Notes: generated by a model not told the origin, from the sequence alone. A stretch of 64,000 nt of DNA from Haloarcula amylovorans (GCF_004681185.1 NZ_SRIF01000013.1:1-64000), one strand, 5' to 3'; counted from the first letter of the stretch, positions 33,393 through 40,847 are shown. Numbers and translations: made by a program.

Positions 33393-33850
33393 TCCTCATC
33401 CGCCTCGCTATCGTCGCCCGGCTCGCGGGTCGTTCCTCCCCGCTTGCTATCTCGAGGCGCGCTCTCCGAGCGCGCCTCGCTATCCTCGAAACCGGCATCT
33501 CGCAACCGTTCGAGCGCATCACTCGGGTCGCCATCGACACTTCCGTTGACCATCCCGTTCATCCCGTGGGCGACGCGCTTGCCGCCGATGGCGACGAGGT
33601 CGACGGTCTGTTCGTCGCCCGGTTCGAATCGGACTGCGGTACCGGCGGGAATGTTCAAGCGCATCCCGAAGGCGGCCTCGCGGTCGAATTCGAGGGCGGC
33701 GTTGGCCTCGAAGAAGTGGAAATGTGACCCGACCTGCACCGGGCGGTCGCCAGTGTTGCCGACCCTCACCTCCGCCGTCTCGCGGCCCTCGTTCAGCGTC
33801 AGCGTTCCCTCTCCGGGTATCACTTCGCCGGGGACGAGGTCCTCAGCCAC
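33389..33850 (-). CDS. ureB: Urease beta subunit with low-complexity C-terminal tail
   Basis: The 153-residue protein contains the beta-subunit core: VPGEVIPGEGTLTLNEGRE, RPVQVGSHFHFFEANAALEF, DREAAFGMRLNIPAGTAVRF, QTVDLVAIGGKRVAHGMNG. The GTG at MAEDLVPGE is chosen because homology starts there; upstream in-frame sequence is basic and unlike urease. After the core come about 40 residues of Asp/Ser/Glu/Arg-rich sequence (EDSEARSESAPRDS) encoded over a strong DNA hairpin and short repeats. It is the first gene of ureBCAGDEF. Confidence 0.93.
   Translation of the reverse strand: MAEDLVPGEVIPGEGTLTLNEGRETAEVRVGNTGDRPVQVGSHFHFFEANAALEFDREAAFGMRLNIPAGTAVRFEPGDEQTVDLVAIGGKRVAHGMNGMVNGSVDGDPSDALERLRDAGFEDSEARSESAPRDSKRGGTTREPGDDSEADEE
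33401..33484. repeat. 12-bp-arm hairpin and short direct repeats at the 3' end of ureB
   Basis: CGAGGCGCGCTC (33453-33464) pairs perfectly with GAGCGCGCCTCG (33468-33479) across a 3-nt loop. CGCCTCGCTATC occurs at 33401-33412 and 33473-33484, with a one-base variant CGCTTGCTATC at 33441. All lie in the codons for the non-conserved tail of UreB, just before ureC. The RNA hairpin could act in transcript processing between ureB and ureC. Confidence 0.85.
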
Positions 33851-34015
33851 GACGCACCACCTCGACCAGCGTTTTCGACTGTTCGTCCATCGTCTGCGTG
33901 TGAGTTTGGACAGGTGTGATAAGCAGCTTCCTCTCGGTGCAAATAGCGCCACTCGTTTCGGTATTTTATCTAGTCCGTCACTCTACAATCCGTTCGGCTG
34001 GACAAACGTCCATCG
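33851..34015 (-). promoter_or_regulatory. Urease operon upstream region
   Basis: On the minus strand this spacer has TATA-like strings (GATAAAATACC, about 33962-33973, and GCTTATCAC, about 33917-33925) placed upstream of ureB. The string CTATTTGCACCGA (minus strand, about 33934-33946) resembles the TATTRCACAT element found upstream of the symporter, ureohydrolase and urtA genes, though with an extra T. Close to the nikO stop a hairpin TGGAC-AAAC-GTCCA (33999-34012) may serve as its terminator. Confidence 0.4.
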
Positions 34016-34804
34016 TCACCCGTCCAGTCGGGTGCGCGCCTCGGCAACCGTCAACGGCACGTCTTCGCGCCCCTCGAACAGTCGGACGACCTGCGGCGGA
34101 CGGAGGTCGCAGTCGGCCAGCAGGTCGGCGTCGGTCAGTATCTCGCGGGTCAGACCGCGAGCGGCCACCTCGCCCGCGGCGTCGAGCAACACGACCCGGT
34201 CGGCGACGTGCGGGACGAGTTCCGTCTCCGGCGTCGACGTGACCAGCGTGACCCCTGCCGCCGAGAGGTCGTCGAGCAGCGACAGAATCTCGGCGCGGTT
34301 GGCGGCGTCGACGTTGCTCACGGGTTCGTCCAGTAAGAGTACGTCGGGTTCGACGGTGAGCGCGCTCGCCAGCGCCGCGCGGCGCTGTTCGCCGCCGCTG
34401 AGCCTGAACGGCGGTTTCGACAGCAGTCCGTCGAGGTTCAGCGAGTCGGCAAGGCGCTCGATACGGCGGTCCACCTCGCTACGCGAGATATCCTGTTGGG
34501 CCGGGCCGTACGCGAGGTCCTCCCTGACCGTCGGATTGAACAGGTACTCGGCGGGGTCCTGCGTGAGGACGCTCAGTCGCTCCCGGACCGAGTCGGCGTC
34601 GGTCGTCTCCCCGAAGTATCGGACCGTCCCGGCGTCCGGTTCGACGAGGCCGCCGAGCAGTTGGAGGAGCGTGCTCTTGCCCGCGCCGTTCGGTCCGAGC
34701 AACGCGACCCGTTCGCCTGCGTCGATCGTCACGTCGACGCCGTCGACGGCGAGCGTCCCGTCGGGGTAGGCGTATCGGAGTCCCGTCGCCTCGATAGCGG
34801 TCAC
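34016..34804 (-). CDS. nikO: Nickel/cobalt ECF-type transporter ATP-binding protein
   Basis: The 262-residue ATPase has Walker A GPNGAGKSTLLQLLGG near residue 39, Q-loop LTQDPAEYLFNPTVRED, signature LSGGEQRRAALASAL near residue 138 and Walker B VLLLDEPVSNVDAAN. It matches CbiO/NikO A-components. The start is GTG (MTAIEATGLRYAYPDG) overlapping the nikQ stop by 4 nt (GTGA); a much longer in-frame extension upstream is a high-GC artefact inside nikQ. Nickel rather than cobalt is inferred from the neighbouring urease operon and nikR. Confidence 0.88.
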   Translation of the reverse strand: MTAIEATGLRYAYPDGTLAVDGVDVTIDAGERVALLGPNGAGKSTLLQLLGGLVEPDAGTVRYFGETTDADSVRERLSVLTQDPAEYLFNPTVREDLAYGPAQQDISRSEVDRRIERLADSLNLDGLLSKPPFRLSGGEQRRAALASALTVEPDVLLLDEPVSNVDAANRAEILSLLDDLSAAGVTLVTSTPETELVPHVADRVVLLDAAGEVAARGLTREILTDADLLADCDLRPPQVVRLFEGREDVPLTVAEARTRLDG

Positions 34805-35595
34805 GCGAGGCTCACCCCGACGATAGCGGCGGCGACGACGACCGCGAACCCGAGGTCGGCCACACCGAGCGAGTCGTGAGAGCGAGTCGGCGTCGGTCCC
34901 GTCCCGCCGCGGGCGCGGGCGGCCCGCTGGACGCTTTCGCCACGTTCGAGGCTCCGCAAGAGGAACGTCCCGACGAAGTTTCCGGAGTCGCGCCATGTCC
35001 GACGCAGGTCCGGGTCCGCGAGCGTGCGGCCGCGCCGAGCGCGGACCATCCGTTCGAGTTCCGCGAAGAAGAGCAACAGATACCGGTAGGTGATCGCCAG
35101 CAGCGAGACGGCGATCGCGGGGGCGCGCAGGCGGCGAAACGCGGCCAACAGGTCCGCGAAGCGCGTCGTCAGCAGGAGGACCGAAAGGAAGGCGACGCAG
35201 GCGGCCACGCGGACGGTGAAGACGGCGACGTACTCGACGCCAGCGACCGACAGCGGCGTCCCCACCAGCGTCGGGCCGCCCATCAGGACGGCCTGCGGCG
35301 CGACGGCGACCACCGCGAACGCGGCCGGACCGGTCGCCCGTTCGAAGAAGGCCCGGACGGGAACCCGAGAGAGAAGGGCGAGCGCGGCTGCCAGTCCCGC
35401 GAGGAGGGCGACGCTCGGCAGGTCCCGTCGGGTGACGGTGACCGCGACGAGGGCGACGACGCCGACCAGCTTGACGCTCGGCGCGACGGCCTGCAGGAAG
35501 CCGGCCCGCTCCGGGACGTCCTCGGCGAGCAGGAACCACCGGGCGCGGGCCGCGACGGCCGCGACGGTGCGGTCTAAGAGGTCAGTTCGCGCCAT
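34801..35595 (-). CDS. nikQ: Nickel/cobalt ECF-type transporter transmembrane protein
   Basis: The 264-residue T-component (CbiQ family) has five to six hydrophobic segments (VKLVGVVALVAVTVTRRDLP, ITYRYLLLFFAELERMVRAR) and the coupling helix motif ARGGTGPTPTR near residue 228, corresponding to the conserved Ala-Arg-Gly. It links the ATPase to the substrate-binding M component. It overlaps the small N-component gene by 14 nt and nikO by 4 nt. Confidence 0.88.
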   Translation of the reverse strand: MARTDLLDRTVAAVAARARWFLLAEDVPERAGFLQAVAPSVKLVGVVALVAVTVTRRDLPSVALLAGLAAALALLSRVPVRAFFERATGPAAFAVVAVAPQAVLMGGPTLVGTPLSVAGVEYVAVFTVRVAACVAFLSVLLLTTRFADLLAAFRRLRAPAIAVSLLAITYRYLLLFFAELERMVRARRGRTLADPDLRRTWRDSGNFVGTFLLRSLERGESVQRAARARGGTGPTPTRSHDSLGVADLGFAVVVAAAIVGVSLA

Positions 35596-35887
35596 CGGAG
35601 TCGGTGCCCAGAAGTCGACCGAGGCCGGCCGCGACGAGCAGCGTCAGCGCCGTCCCGACGACGGCCGAGACGAACGTCCCGCTCGCGCTCCCGAGTCCGG
35701 AGACGCCGTAGTCGGAAAGCGGCGCGACGCCGCTGGATTCGGCGTGGTCGGTCGCGCCCGTCGCCTCGGCGGCGTTTTCGAGGGGCTCGGCGTAGCCAAC
35801 CGCGCCGGCCGCCCACCCGAATACCGGAGCCAGCAGCGTGAGGACGAGTAGCGCCGCGAGCGCGCGCGGGAGCCAATTGGGGACCAT
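35582..35887 (-). CDS. nikN: Nickel/cobalt transporter small subunit, PDGLE/CbiN-like
   Basis: The 101-residue protein has two membrane helices (RALAALLVLTLLAPVFGWAA and TFVSAVVGTALTLLVAAGLG) with an extracellular loop (AEPLENAAEATGATDHAES, PLSDYGV). This is the layout of CbiN/NikN-type subunits, with a PDGLE-domain-like core. It helps load the metal into the M component. Its start codon overlaps the nikM stop (ATGA). The loop lacks a clear PDGLE string, so the assignment relies partly on position. Confidence 0.78.
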   Translation of the reverse strand: MVPNWLPRALAALLVLTLLAPVFGWAAGAVGYAEPLENAAEATGATDHAESSGVAPLSDYGVSGLGSASGTFVSAVVGTALTLLVAAGLGRLLGTDSDGAN

Positions 35888-36525
35888 CAGGCGCTCGCCT
35901 CCCCCACGGCGGTCGGTCGGAGGTCCGGCCGAGCGTCGGCGAGATAGCGGTAGACGACGGCCGTGATAGCCCCCTCGACGAGGCCCAGGACGAGGTGGCC
36001 GACGCCCATGAGCGCGAGCGTGGTCAGTAGCTGATACTCGAACGCCGAGGAGAGGCCCAGCTGGAGTCCCGCAGTGAGCGCACCAGCGGTGATTCCGAGC
36101 CAGCCGGCGGCGAAGGCCGCCCGAAACTCGCCGTGAGGCGCGACCGCGCGATAGACGGCGTAGCCGACGTACACCTCGACGATTGCCATGTTGAAGACGT
36201 TCGCGCCGAGGACGACGAGGCCGCCGTCACCGAAGACGAGCGCCTGAATCGTCACGACGGTTGCCATACAGAGCGCGCCGAGATGTGGACCCAACAGGAT
36301 GGCGGCGAACGCGCCGCCGACGAAGTGGGCGCTCGTCCCGCCGGGGATGGGCCAGTTGAGCATCTGTGCGGCGAAGACGCTGGCGGCGACGACGCCGACC
36401 AGCGGCGCGCGGGCGTCGGATATCTCGCCGTCGACTCGCTTGGCGGCGTACCCGAGCACCGCGACGGAGAGCGCGCCGAACAGCAGCGCGAGAGACAGAT
36501 CGACGTAGCCGTCGGGAATGTGCAT
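35887..36525 (-). CDS. nikM: Nickel/cobalt ECF-type transporter substrate-binding membrane protein
   Basis: The 212-residue S-component begins MHIPDGYVDLSLALLFG, the hallmark N-terminus of CbiM/NikM in which the first residues and His2 coordinate the metal ion inside the protein. Further conserved parts are QMLNWPIPGGTSAHFVGGAF with a metal-ligand His, and LGPHLGALCMATVVTIQALV. Six to seven hydrophobic helices are visible. It is the first gene of nikMNQO, divergent from nikR. A perfect inverted repeat overlaps its probable TATA box. Confidence 0.92.
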   Translation of the reverse strand: MHIPDGYVDLSLALLFGALSVAVLGYAAKRVDGEISDARAPLVGVVAASVFAAQMLNWPIPGGTSAHFVGGAFAAILLGPHLGALCMATVVTIQALVFGDGGLVVLGANVFNMAIVEVYVGYAVYRAVAPHGEFRAAFAAGWLGITAGALTAGLQLGLSSAFEYQLLTTLALMGVGHLVLGLVEGAITAVVYRYLADARPDLRPTAVGEASA

Positions 36526-36551
36526 GTCACTGCGTCCCCACCCATAGAGGA

Positions 36552-36577
36552 TAATACTTTCTCATCGCGCAGTATTA
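36552..36577. promoter_or_regulatory. Candidate NikR operator between nikM and nikR
   Basis: TAATACT (36552-36558) and AGTATTA (36571-36577) form a perfect 7-bp inverted repeat with a 12-bp spacer. The left arm covers the position expected for the nikM TATA box (27-33 bp upstream of its start). Known NikR operators are spaced inverted repeats of similar overall size (GTATGA, 16 bp, TCATAC in E. coli). The regulator gene is adjacent, so repression of nikMNQO at high nickel is the expected role. Confidence 0.7.
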
Positions 36578-36580
36578 CTG

Positions 36581-36601
36581 GCGTGGCGACGGTAGCCACG
36601 C
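36581..36601. promoter_or_regulatory. Second inverted repeat upstream of nikR
   Basis: GCGTGGC (36581-36587) and GCCACGC (36595-36601) form a perfect inverted repeat with a 7-bp spacer, ending directly before the nikR TATA-like CATATTA (36602-36608), which lies 25-29 nt from the nikR ATG. It may be a second regulator site or a BRE-proximal control element for nikR. Confidence 0.5.
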
Positions 36602-36630
36602 ATATTACCCCCACTCGCATACGCCGGGGT

Positions 36631-37041
36631 ATGAGCGACGACATCGACCGTATCAGCCTGACGCTGCCGTCAGCGATGGTCGAGCGACTGGACGGGATCG
36701 TCGACGACTGGGAGTACGCCAGCCGCTCCGAAGCCATTAGAGACTCGCTTCGGGACTTCTTCGCCGATTACGAGTGGGAGACCGCCGGTGACGAACAACA
36801 CCACGGGACGATCGTCATCGTCCACGACCACCACGTCTCGGGCATCGCCGACGACCTCCAGACCATCCAACACGAGATGGCCGACGCCATCACCTCCGTC
36901 CAGCACATCCACCTCTCGCACGATACCTGCATGGAGACGCTCGTCGTTGAGGGCGCGGCCAGCGACATCACCGAACTCGCCAACCGCCTCCGCGCGCTCG
37001 GCGGCGTCCAGCAAGTGAAGGTCGTCCTCGTCGGCCAGTAG
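36631..37041 (+). CDS. nikR: Nickel-responsive regulator NikR
   Basis: The 136-residue protein has an N-terminal ribbon-helix-helix (DRISLTLPSAMVERLDGIVD, SRSEAIRDSLRDFF) and a C-terminal ACT-like nickel domain. Metal ligands are visible as the HH before GTIVIVHDHH, then QHIHLSHDTCMETL, where His-x-His and Cys fit the high-affinity square-planar site. Nickel binding makes NikR repress nickel uptake genes. It is divergent from nikMNQO with inverted repeats in between, and the urease operon lies beyond. Length is normal for the family. Confidence 0.95.
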   Translation: MSDDIDRISLTLPSAMVERLDGIVDDWEYASRSEAIRDSLRDFFADYEWETAGDEQHHGTIVIVHDHHVSGIADDLQTIQHEMADAITSVQHIHLSHDTCMETLVVEGAASDITELANRLRALGGVQQVKVVLVGQ

Positions 37042-37140
37042 TCGCCCGCGCTCGCCGACGGAGACGATGTCGCGAAACAGTGACCTGTCCGAGCGACGCG
37101 AACGAACACACCTATTTTCGAGGCCGTCCTTGTCGAAGCC

Positions 37141-37593
37141 GTGTTCCCGCGTCGGATTCGCGGCCTGGTCGTGCCAGCGCCGATTCGAGAGCGCCTCGCG
37201 GCGGCCGTCGAAGCCACACACCCCAACGAAGCCGGCGGCTTCCTCGCCTGTGAGCGCCGCGGCGACCACTTACACGCCGTCGAGCACGCCGAACTCGACA
37301 ACGAAGCCGAGGAACCGACACGACGATACGTCACGACGGTCGACGACCGTGTTCCCACTCGTCCGCGCGTGTTCTACCACTCGCACACCTCCGCGGCGTC
37401 GCCGTCCGGGCTGACGAGAACGGACAGACAAAATATTCCCGAGCGGTTCGCCCTCGTCATCTTCGCCCCCCACGGCGAGCCCTACAGCTATCGCCTGTTC
37501 CGGCGAGGGCTCCTCCCGTGGCGCGAGCTCCCGGCCGAGGCGGCGGCGACCGACGAGTCGCCGACGCGCGCTCGCCTCCCGCGACTCGTCTGA
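37141..37593 (+). CDS. JAMM/MPN-domain metalloprotease-like protein with unusual motif spacing
   Basis: The 150-residue protein has a JAB/MPN fold: Glu30 in THPNEAGGFLACE, the HSH pair at residues 80-82 (RVFYHSHTSAASPS) and Asp95 in LTRTDRQN. Canonical JAMM proteins have His-x-His, seven residues, Ser, two residues, Asp. Here the nearest Ser is one residue early and the Asp two residues late, so zinc binding may be altered. In Haloferax, JAMM1 removes SAMPs from proteins; this could be a desampylase relative or a non-catalytic version. The start is GTG (MFPRRIRGLV); another GTG at residue 11 is possible. Confidence 0.75.
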   Translation: MFPRRIRGLVVPAPIRERLAAAVEATHPNEAGGFLACERRGDHLHAVEHAELDNEAEEPTRRYVTTVDDRVPTRPRVFYHSHTSAASPSGLTRTDRQNIPERFALVIFAPHGEPYSYRLFRRGLLPWRELPAEAAATDESPTRARLPRLV

Positions 37594-37632
37594 AGCGGCG
37601 TCGCTCTCGCGACCACCTTATACAGTACAAGG

Positions 37633-37671
37633 AGTTCCAGGACGTACACATCGTTTCTACCTACTGGAACT
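37633..37671. promoter_or_regulatory. Inverted repeat in the symporter upstream region
   Basis: AGTTCCAG (37633-37640) and CTGGAACT (37664-37671) form a perfect 8-bp inverted repeat with 23 bp between, flanked by ACGTAC/GAACGTCC strings. It lies about 220 bp before the symporter start. It may be a regulator site or a terminator-like structure after the JAMM gene. Confidence 0.4.
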
Positions 37672-37830
37672 GTTCGAACGTCCATCTGTCTCATGGGATG
37701 GTTTGGGGACGTGCATGGACGACCACAGACGGTAAACAATCACAGGAGAAGGCCTTTTTACTGTGGATGGGTCGCCACTTCTGTGAGACATATTCGACCA
37801 AACGTACACGAAATATGCAAGAAGGTCCGC

Positions 37831-37844
37831 GTATTGCACATCCG
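37831..37844 (+). promoter_or_regulatory. Shared promoter element, copy 1 (symporter)
   Basis: GTATTGCACATCCG ends 42 nt before the symporter start codon. The same 14-mer with one change occurs upstream of the ureohydrolase gene (40834), and its TATTGCACAT core recurs exactly upstream of urtA (42367). The shared use in three neighbouring nitrogen-related units suggests a common activator or repressor site. Confidence 0.5.
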
Positions 37845-37886
37845 TTCGCGTGAAACGGCTCGATTCGTCAACCGGAGGGCGGACCG

Positions 37887-39437
37887 GTGAGCGTCATCGT
37901 CTACGGACTGGCGGCCATCGTGGTCGTGATGCTCGGCGTGGGTCTCTACGTCTCAAAATACATCAACGGCGACAGCGTCAACTACATCATCGCCGGCCGG
38001 GGACTGATTCTCCCGCTCGCCGCCGCGACGCTGATGGCCCAGTCACTCGACGCGAACGCGACGCTCGGTAACACCGACCTGACCGCCTCCTTTGGCTTCT
38101 GGGCCGGGGCAGCGCTCCCCATCGGACTGGCACTGTGTCTGTTCATCACCGGTCTCTTTTTCGCCAAGCCGATGAACCGGATGGACCTCGTCACGCTTCC
38201 GGACTTCTACCGCCGGAAGTACGGTCGGGGCGTCGAGATACTCGCGAGTCTCATCATGGTGCTGAGCTACGCCTTCTTGCTCGCCGGCAACCTCGTCGCC
38301 GGCGGCTACCTCTTTCAGACGTTCGTCGGCACCTCCTACTTCACGGGCGTCGTCGCCATCGCGGCCATCATCTTCACCTACACCATCGCCGGCGGCCTCT
38401 TCGCGGTGGCTTACACCGACGTGATTCAAGCGTTCGTCGCGCTCGCCGGATCGCTCGCGCTCGTCGCTTTCGTCGCCATGAACTACGGAATCACCATCCC
38501 CGAGGGGATGGGACCGACGGCGCTCGGCCAGCTCACCAACCCCTCGAAGGGCGCGTACGTCAATCTCGCCACCATCGCGGCCCTCGGTCTCGGGGACATC
38601 GTCGCGTTGGACTTCATGGAGCGCGTCTTCGCGGCCGACGACCCGGAGACGGCACAGAAGGCGTGTTTCATCGGCAGCCTCGGAACGCTCGTCATCGGGA
38701 TTCCGTTCTCGATGGTCGCGCTCTCGGCCGGATCCATCCTCCAGTCGATGGGCATCCAGGCCGGCGAGCAGGCCGTCCTCTACGTCCTCTTACAGAATGC
38801 CGTCCCACCGTGGTTGGCGGCGCTCGTCCTCGGCGGTATCGTCGCCGCCTCGTTTTCGACGGGCGACGGCGCAATCTTAGGTACTTCGTCGGTCATCGCC
38901 CGCAACATCGGCGACATCCGCATCGACGAGAAGACCGAGGCCGACCCGACGGCGGCCGACGGCGGCTTCTTCAGTCACAAGAGCGACAAGCTCCTGAAGG
39001 TCACTCGACTGATGGCGGTCCCGATCACCGTACTCGGCGTGTTCTTCGCGCTTCGCGTCCCCGCGACGGGGATGTTGCTCGTCCTCGCGTTCGACATCAT
39101 GTTCGCCGGCGCGCTCGTCCCGCTGGCGCTCGGTCTGTACTGGCCCGACGTGGCGACGACGCCCGCGGCGCTGGCCTCGATGATTTCGGGGAGCGTGACG
39201 CGACTCGCCTTCTTCGTCTTGATCCCGGTTACCTACGGCTACGAGAACACGCTCCTGTACGTCCAGAACGATATCTTCACCGCGGCGTTCGACGGCATCC
39301 CGACGTTCATCGCGCCGACCGTGAGTCTCGCAGTGTTCCTCGCCGTCGGCTACGCCACGCGGGAGAGCTACGGCGTCCGCACCCTCGACCGGCAGGGCCA
39401 GCGGACCATCGTCGCCGGCGGTGACGACGATGACTGA
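37887..39437 (+). CDS. Sodium:solute symporter (SSS family)
   Basis: The 516-residue membrane protein has about 13 hydrophobic helices and SSS features: an N-terminal extracellular helix, DSVNYIIAGRGLILPLAAAT, LVTLPDFYRRKYGRGVEILA (family signature near residue 100), AGGLFAVAYTDVIQAFVALA and GILGTSSVIARNIGD-type TM8 (GDGAILGTSSVIARNI). It would import a solute with sodium. Substrate is not certain; its place between urease/nickel genes and the ureohydrolase suggests urea, a guanidino compound or an amino acid. The start is GTG. A 33-residue membrane protein gene overlaps its end. Confidence 0.88.
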   Translation: MSVIVYGLAAIVVVMLGVGLYVSKYINGDSVNYIIAGRGLILPLAAATLMAQSLDANATLGNTDLTASFGFWAGAALPIGLALCLFITGLFFAKPMNRMDLVTLPDFYRRKYGRGVEILASLIMVLSYAFLLAGNLVAGGYLFQTFVGTSYFTGVVAIAAIIFTYTIAGGLFAVAYTDVIQAFVALAGSLALVAFVAMNYGITIPEGMGPTALGQLTNPSKGAYVNLATIAALGLGDIVALDFMERVFAADDPETAQKACFIGSLGTLVIGIPFSMVALSAGSILQSMGIQAGEQAVLYVLLQNAVPPWLAALVLGGIVAASFSTGDGAILGTSSVIARNIGDIRIDEKTEADPTAADGGFFSHKSDKLLKVTRLMAVPITVLGVFFALRVPATGMLLVLAFDIMFAGALVPLALGLYWPDVATTPAALASMISGSVTRLAFFVLIPVTYGYENTLLYVQNDIFTAAFDGIPTFIAPTVSLAVFLAVGYATRESYGVRTLDRQGQRTIVAGGDDDD

Positions 39438-39531
39438 CCACTCGGCCGGGGACCGCTTTTTCCTGTTCGGCCTCGCGCTGGTCGTCACCCTGTTGATCCT
39501 CGCGTTCGTGCTCACCGGAACCGGAGGATAA
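39430..39531 (+). CDS. Small single-helix symporter accessory protein
   Basis: This 33-residue protein reads MTDHSAGDRFFLFGLA, then LVVTLLILAFVLTGTGG: a short polar head and one transmembrane helix. Its ATG lies inside the last codons of the symporter gene (8-nt overlap), so translation is coupled. Similar tiny proteins directly after SSS symporter genes are known as symporter small accessory proteins. It is below the size cutoff of most gene callers and would be missed. Confidence 0.7.
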   Translation: MTDHSAGDRFFLFGLALVVTLLILAFVLTGTGG

Positions 39532-39665
39532 GATAGAAAAAAGAAATATCGACAGGCCGCACGTATTGTGCCAACCGAAACCCGAATTTACTATCCGATC
39601 GTGTGTCTTATTCGAATAGAGATGAATGCTCGTCCAATGGCCCTCTCGGCGAGGAGTGCCCTGTC

Positions 39666-40709
39666 GTGAGCACCGATTACGTCCGCGTGAAACGGAAGGT
39701 CCAACAACTCGGCTCCTCGACCCTGGCGGTGACCGTCCCGGCCGAGTGGGCGCGCCACCACGACATCGAGAAGGGCGACGAAGTCATCGTCCAGCGCGAC
39801 GAGAACGGCGGCTCGCTGCTGTTGGTCCCCGAAGAACCGACCATCGAGGATACGGGCGCGACTATCGACGCCGACTCGCTGTCGCCCGACGCGCTGGGCC
39901 GAGCCGTCGTCACCCAGTACGTTCTCGGCCGGCAGCTCATCCGCGTCGAGTCGTCGTCGCCGCTCTCGCCCGACCATCACGACGCCGTCTTCCGGACGGA
40001 GCGACAGCTCATGGGACTCGGCATCGTCGAGCAGGCGAAACAGACCGTCACCGTCCGGTGTTCGGTCGCGCCGGGCGACTTCGACCTGCCGACGCTGCTG
40101 GGCCGTCTCAGCCGAACGGAGGCGACGATACGGACCGAAAGTATCACCGCTCTGATCGAAGGCGACGTCGAACGGGCGCGAGCGGCGTCGAGCCGCCACG
40201 GCCAGGTCGAGAAGCTGTTTTACCTCTTCTTGCGCCTGGTCTTTGCCACCTACCGGAACCCACAACTCAACCAGGAGGTGGGACTCGACACCGGCTTTCC
40301 GCTCATCGGCTTCCGGTCGGTCGCACAGGACGTGTCGCTGATGGCCGGGCTGGCTCGGGACATTGCCGACCTCGCCGTCGAGAGTGACGGAGAAGCGCCG
40401 GACGACGAGACCGCCGAGAAACTCGGTGACCTCGGCGAGGCGCTCGACGAGGCGGTGTGTGCGACCATCGACGCTGTCACGACCCCCGACTACGGAGCCA
40501 CCGAGACCGCCCGCGACCGACTGGCGGCCGTCGACGAACACGTTACCGCCTGCAACGACCACCTGGCGAGCGAGCGCCCCGAACCCCTGTTGGAACTCCA
40601 GCGAGCGGTCGTCTTGCTCGAACGCTGTGCTCAGCACGCGCGCGACAGCCTCGACGTAGCGACCCACCTCGCGTTCCGAGCCTCGCCGGACCTCGTAGCT
40701 AGCGAGTGA
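39666..40709 (+). CDS. SpoVT/AbrB-PhoU domain regulator
   Basis: The 347-residue protein combines an AbrB-type DNA-binding hairpin at residues 1-50 (VKRKVQQLGSSTLAVTVPAE, HHDIEKGDEVIVQRD) with two PhoU-like helical bundles (RLVFATYRNPQLNQEVGLD, LLELQRAVVLLERCAQHARD). Such proteins are usually labelled phosphate uptake regulators, but this copy lies between a symporter and a ureohydrolase gene, far from any pst genes. It may regulate those transport genes. Start is GTG at MSTDYVRVKRK; a GTG 63 nt upstream would add 21 residues. Confidence 0.82.
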   Translation: MSTDYVRVKRKVQQLGSSTLAVTVPAEWARHHDIEKGDEVIVQRDENGGSLLLVPEEPTIEDTGATIDADSLSPDALGRAVVTQYVLGRQLIRVESSSPLSPDHHDAVFRTERQLMGLGIVEQAKQTVTVRCSVAPGDFDLPTLLGRLSRTEATIRTESITALIEGDVERARAASSRHGQVEKLFYLFLRLVFATYRNPQLNQEVGLDTGFPLIGFRSVAQDVSLMAGLARDIADLAVESDGEAPDDETAEKLGDLGEALDEAVCATIDAVTTPDYGATETARDRLAAVDEHVTACNDHLASERPEPLLELQRAVVLLERCAQHARDSLDVATHLAFRASPDLVASE

Positions 40710-40833
40710 CATCCGCCACTTTTCTCGACAGCGCCGCCACGAGCGACAGCCACGTCGTGCGGCCACCTGGCCCGTCCTAGTACACCTAAAAGAGACTCGA
40801 ACGGTACATGCCGACGGATGTTCATCCCGGTGG

Positions 40834-40847
40834 GTATTACACATCCG
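40834..40847 (+). promoter_or_regulatory. Shared promoter element, copy 2 (ureohydrolase)
   Basis: GTATTACACATCCG differs by one base from the element before the symporter. Its right half ACATCCG (40841-40847) is mirrored by CGGATGT (40815-40821), and a small palindrome GGATGTTCATCC (40816-40827) sits in the same place. It is about 95 nt before the ureohydrolase ATG. Confidence 0.5.

Noticed and set aside
34805..35539. Possible 245-residue N-terminal extension of the nickel transporter ATPase
   Set aside because: The extension is Arg/Gly/Pro-rich, overlaps nikQ in another frame and has no ABC domain; the GTG at 34804 gives the normal ATPase N-terminus.
39603..39665. Upstream GTG start for the AbrB-PhoU protein
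   Set aside because: The added 21 residues (with two Cys) do not look like part of the AbrB hairpin; the GTG at 39666 starts just before the domain. Not fully excluded.
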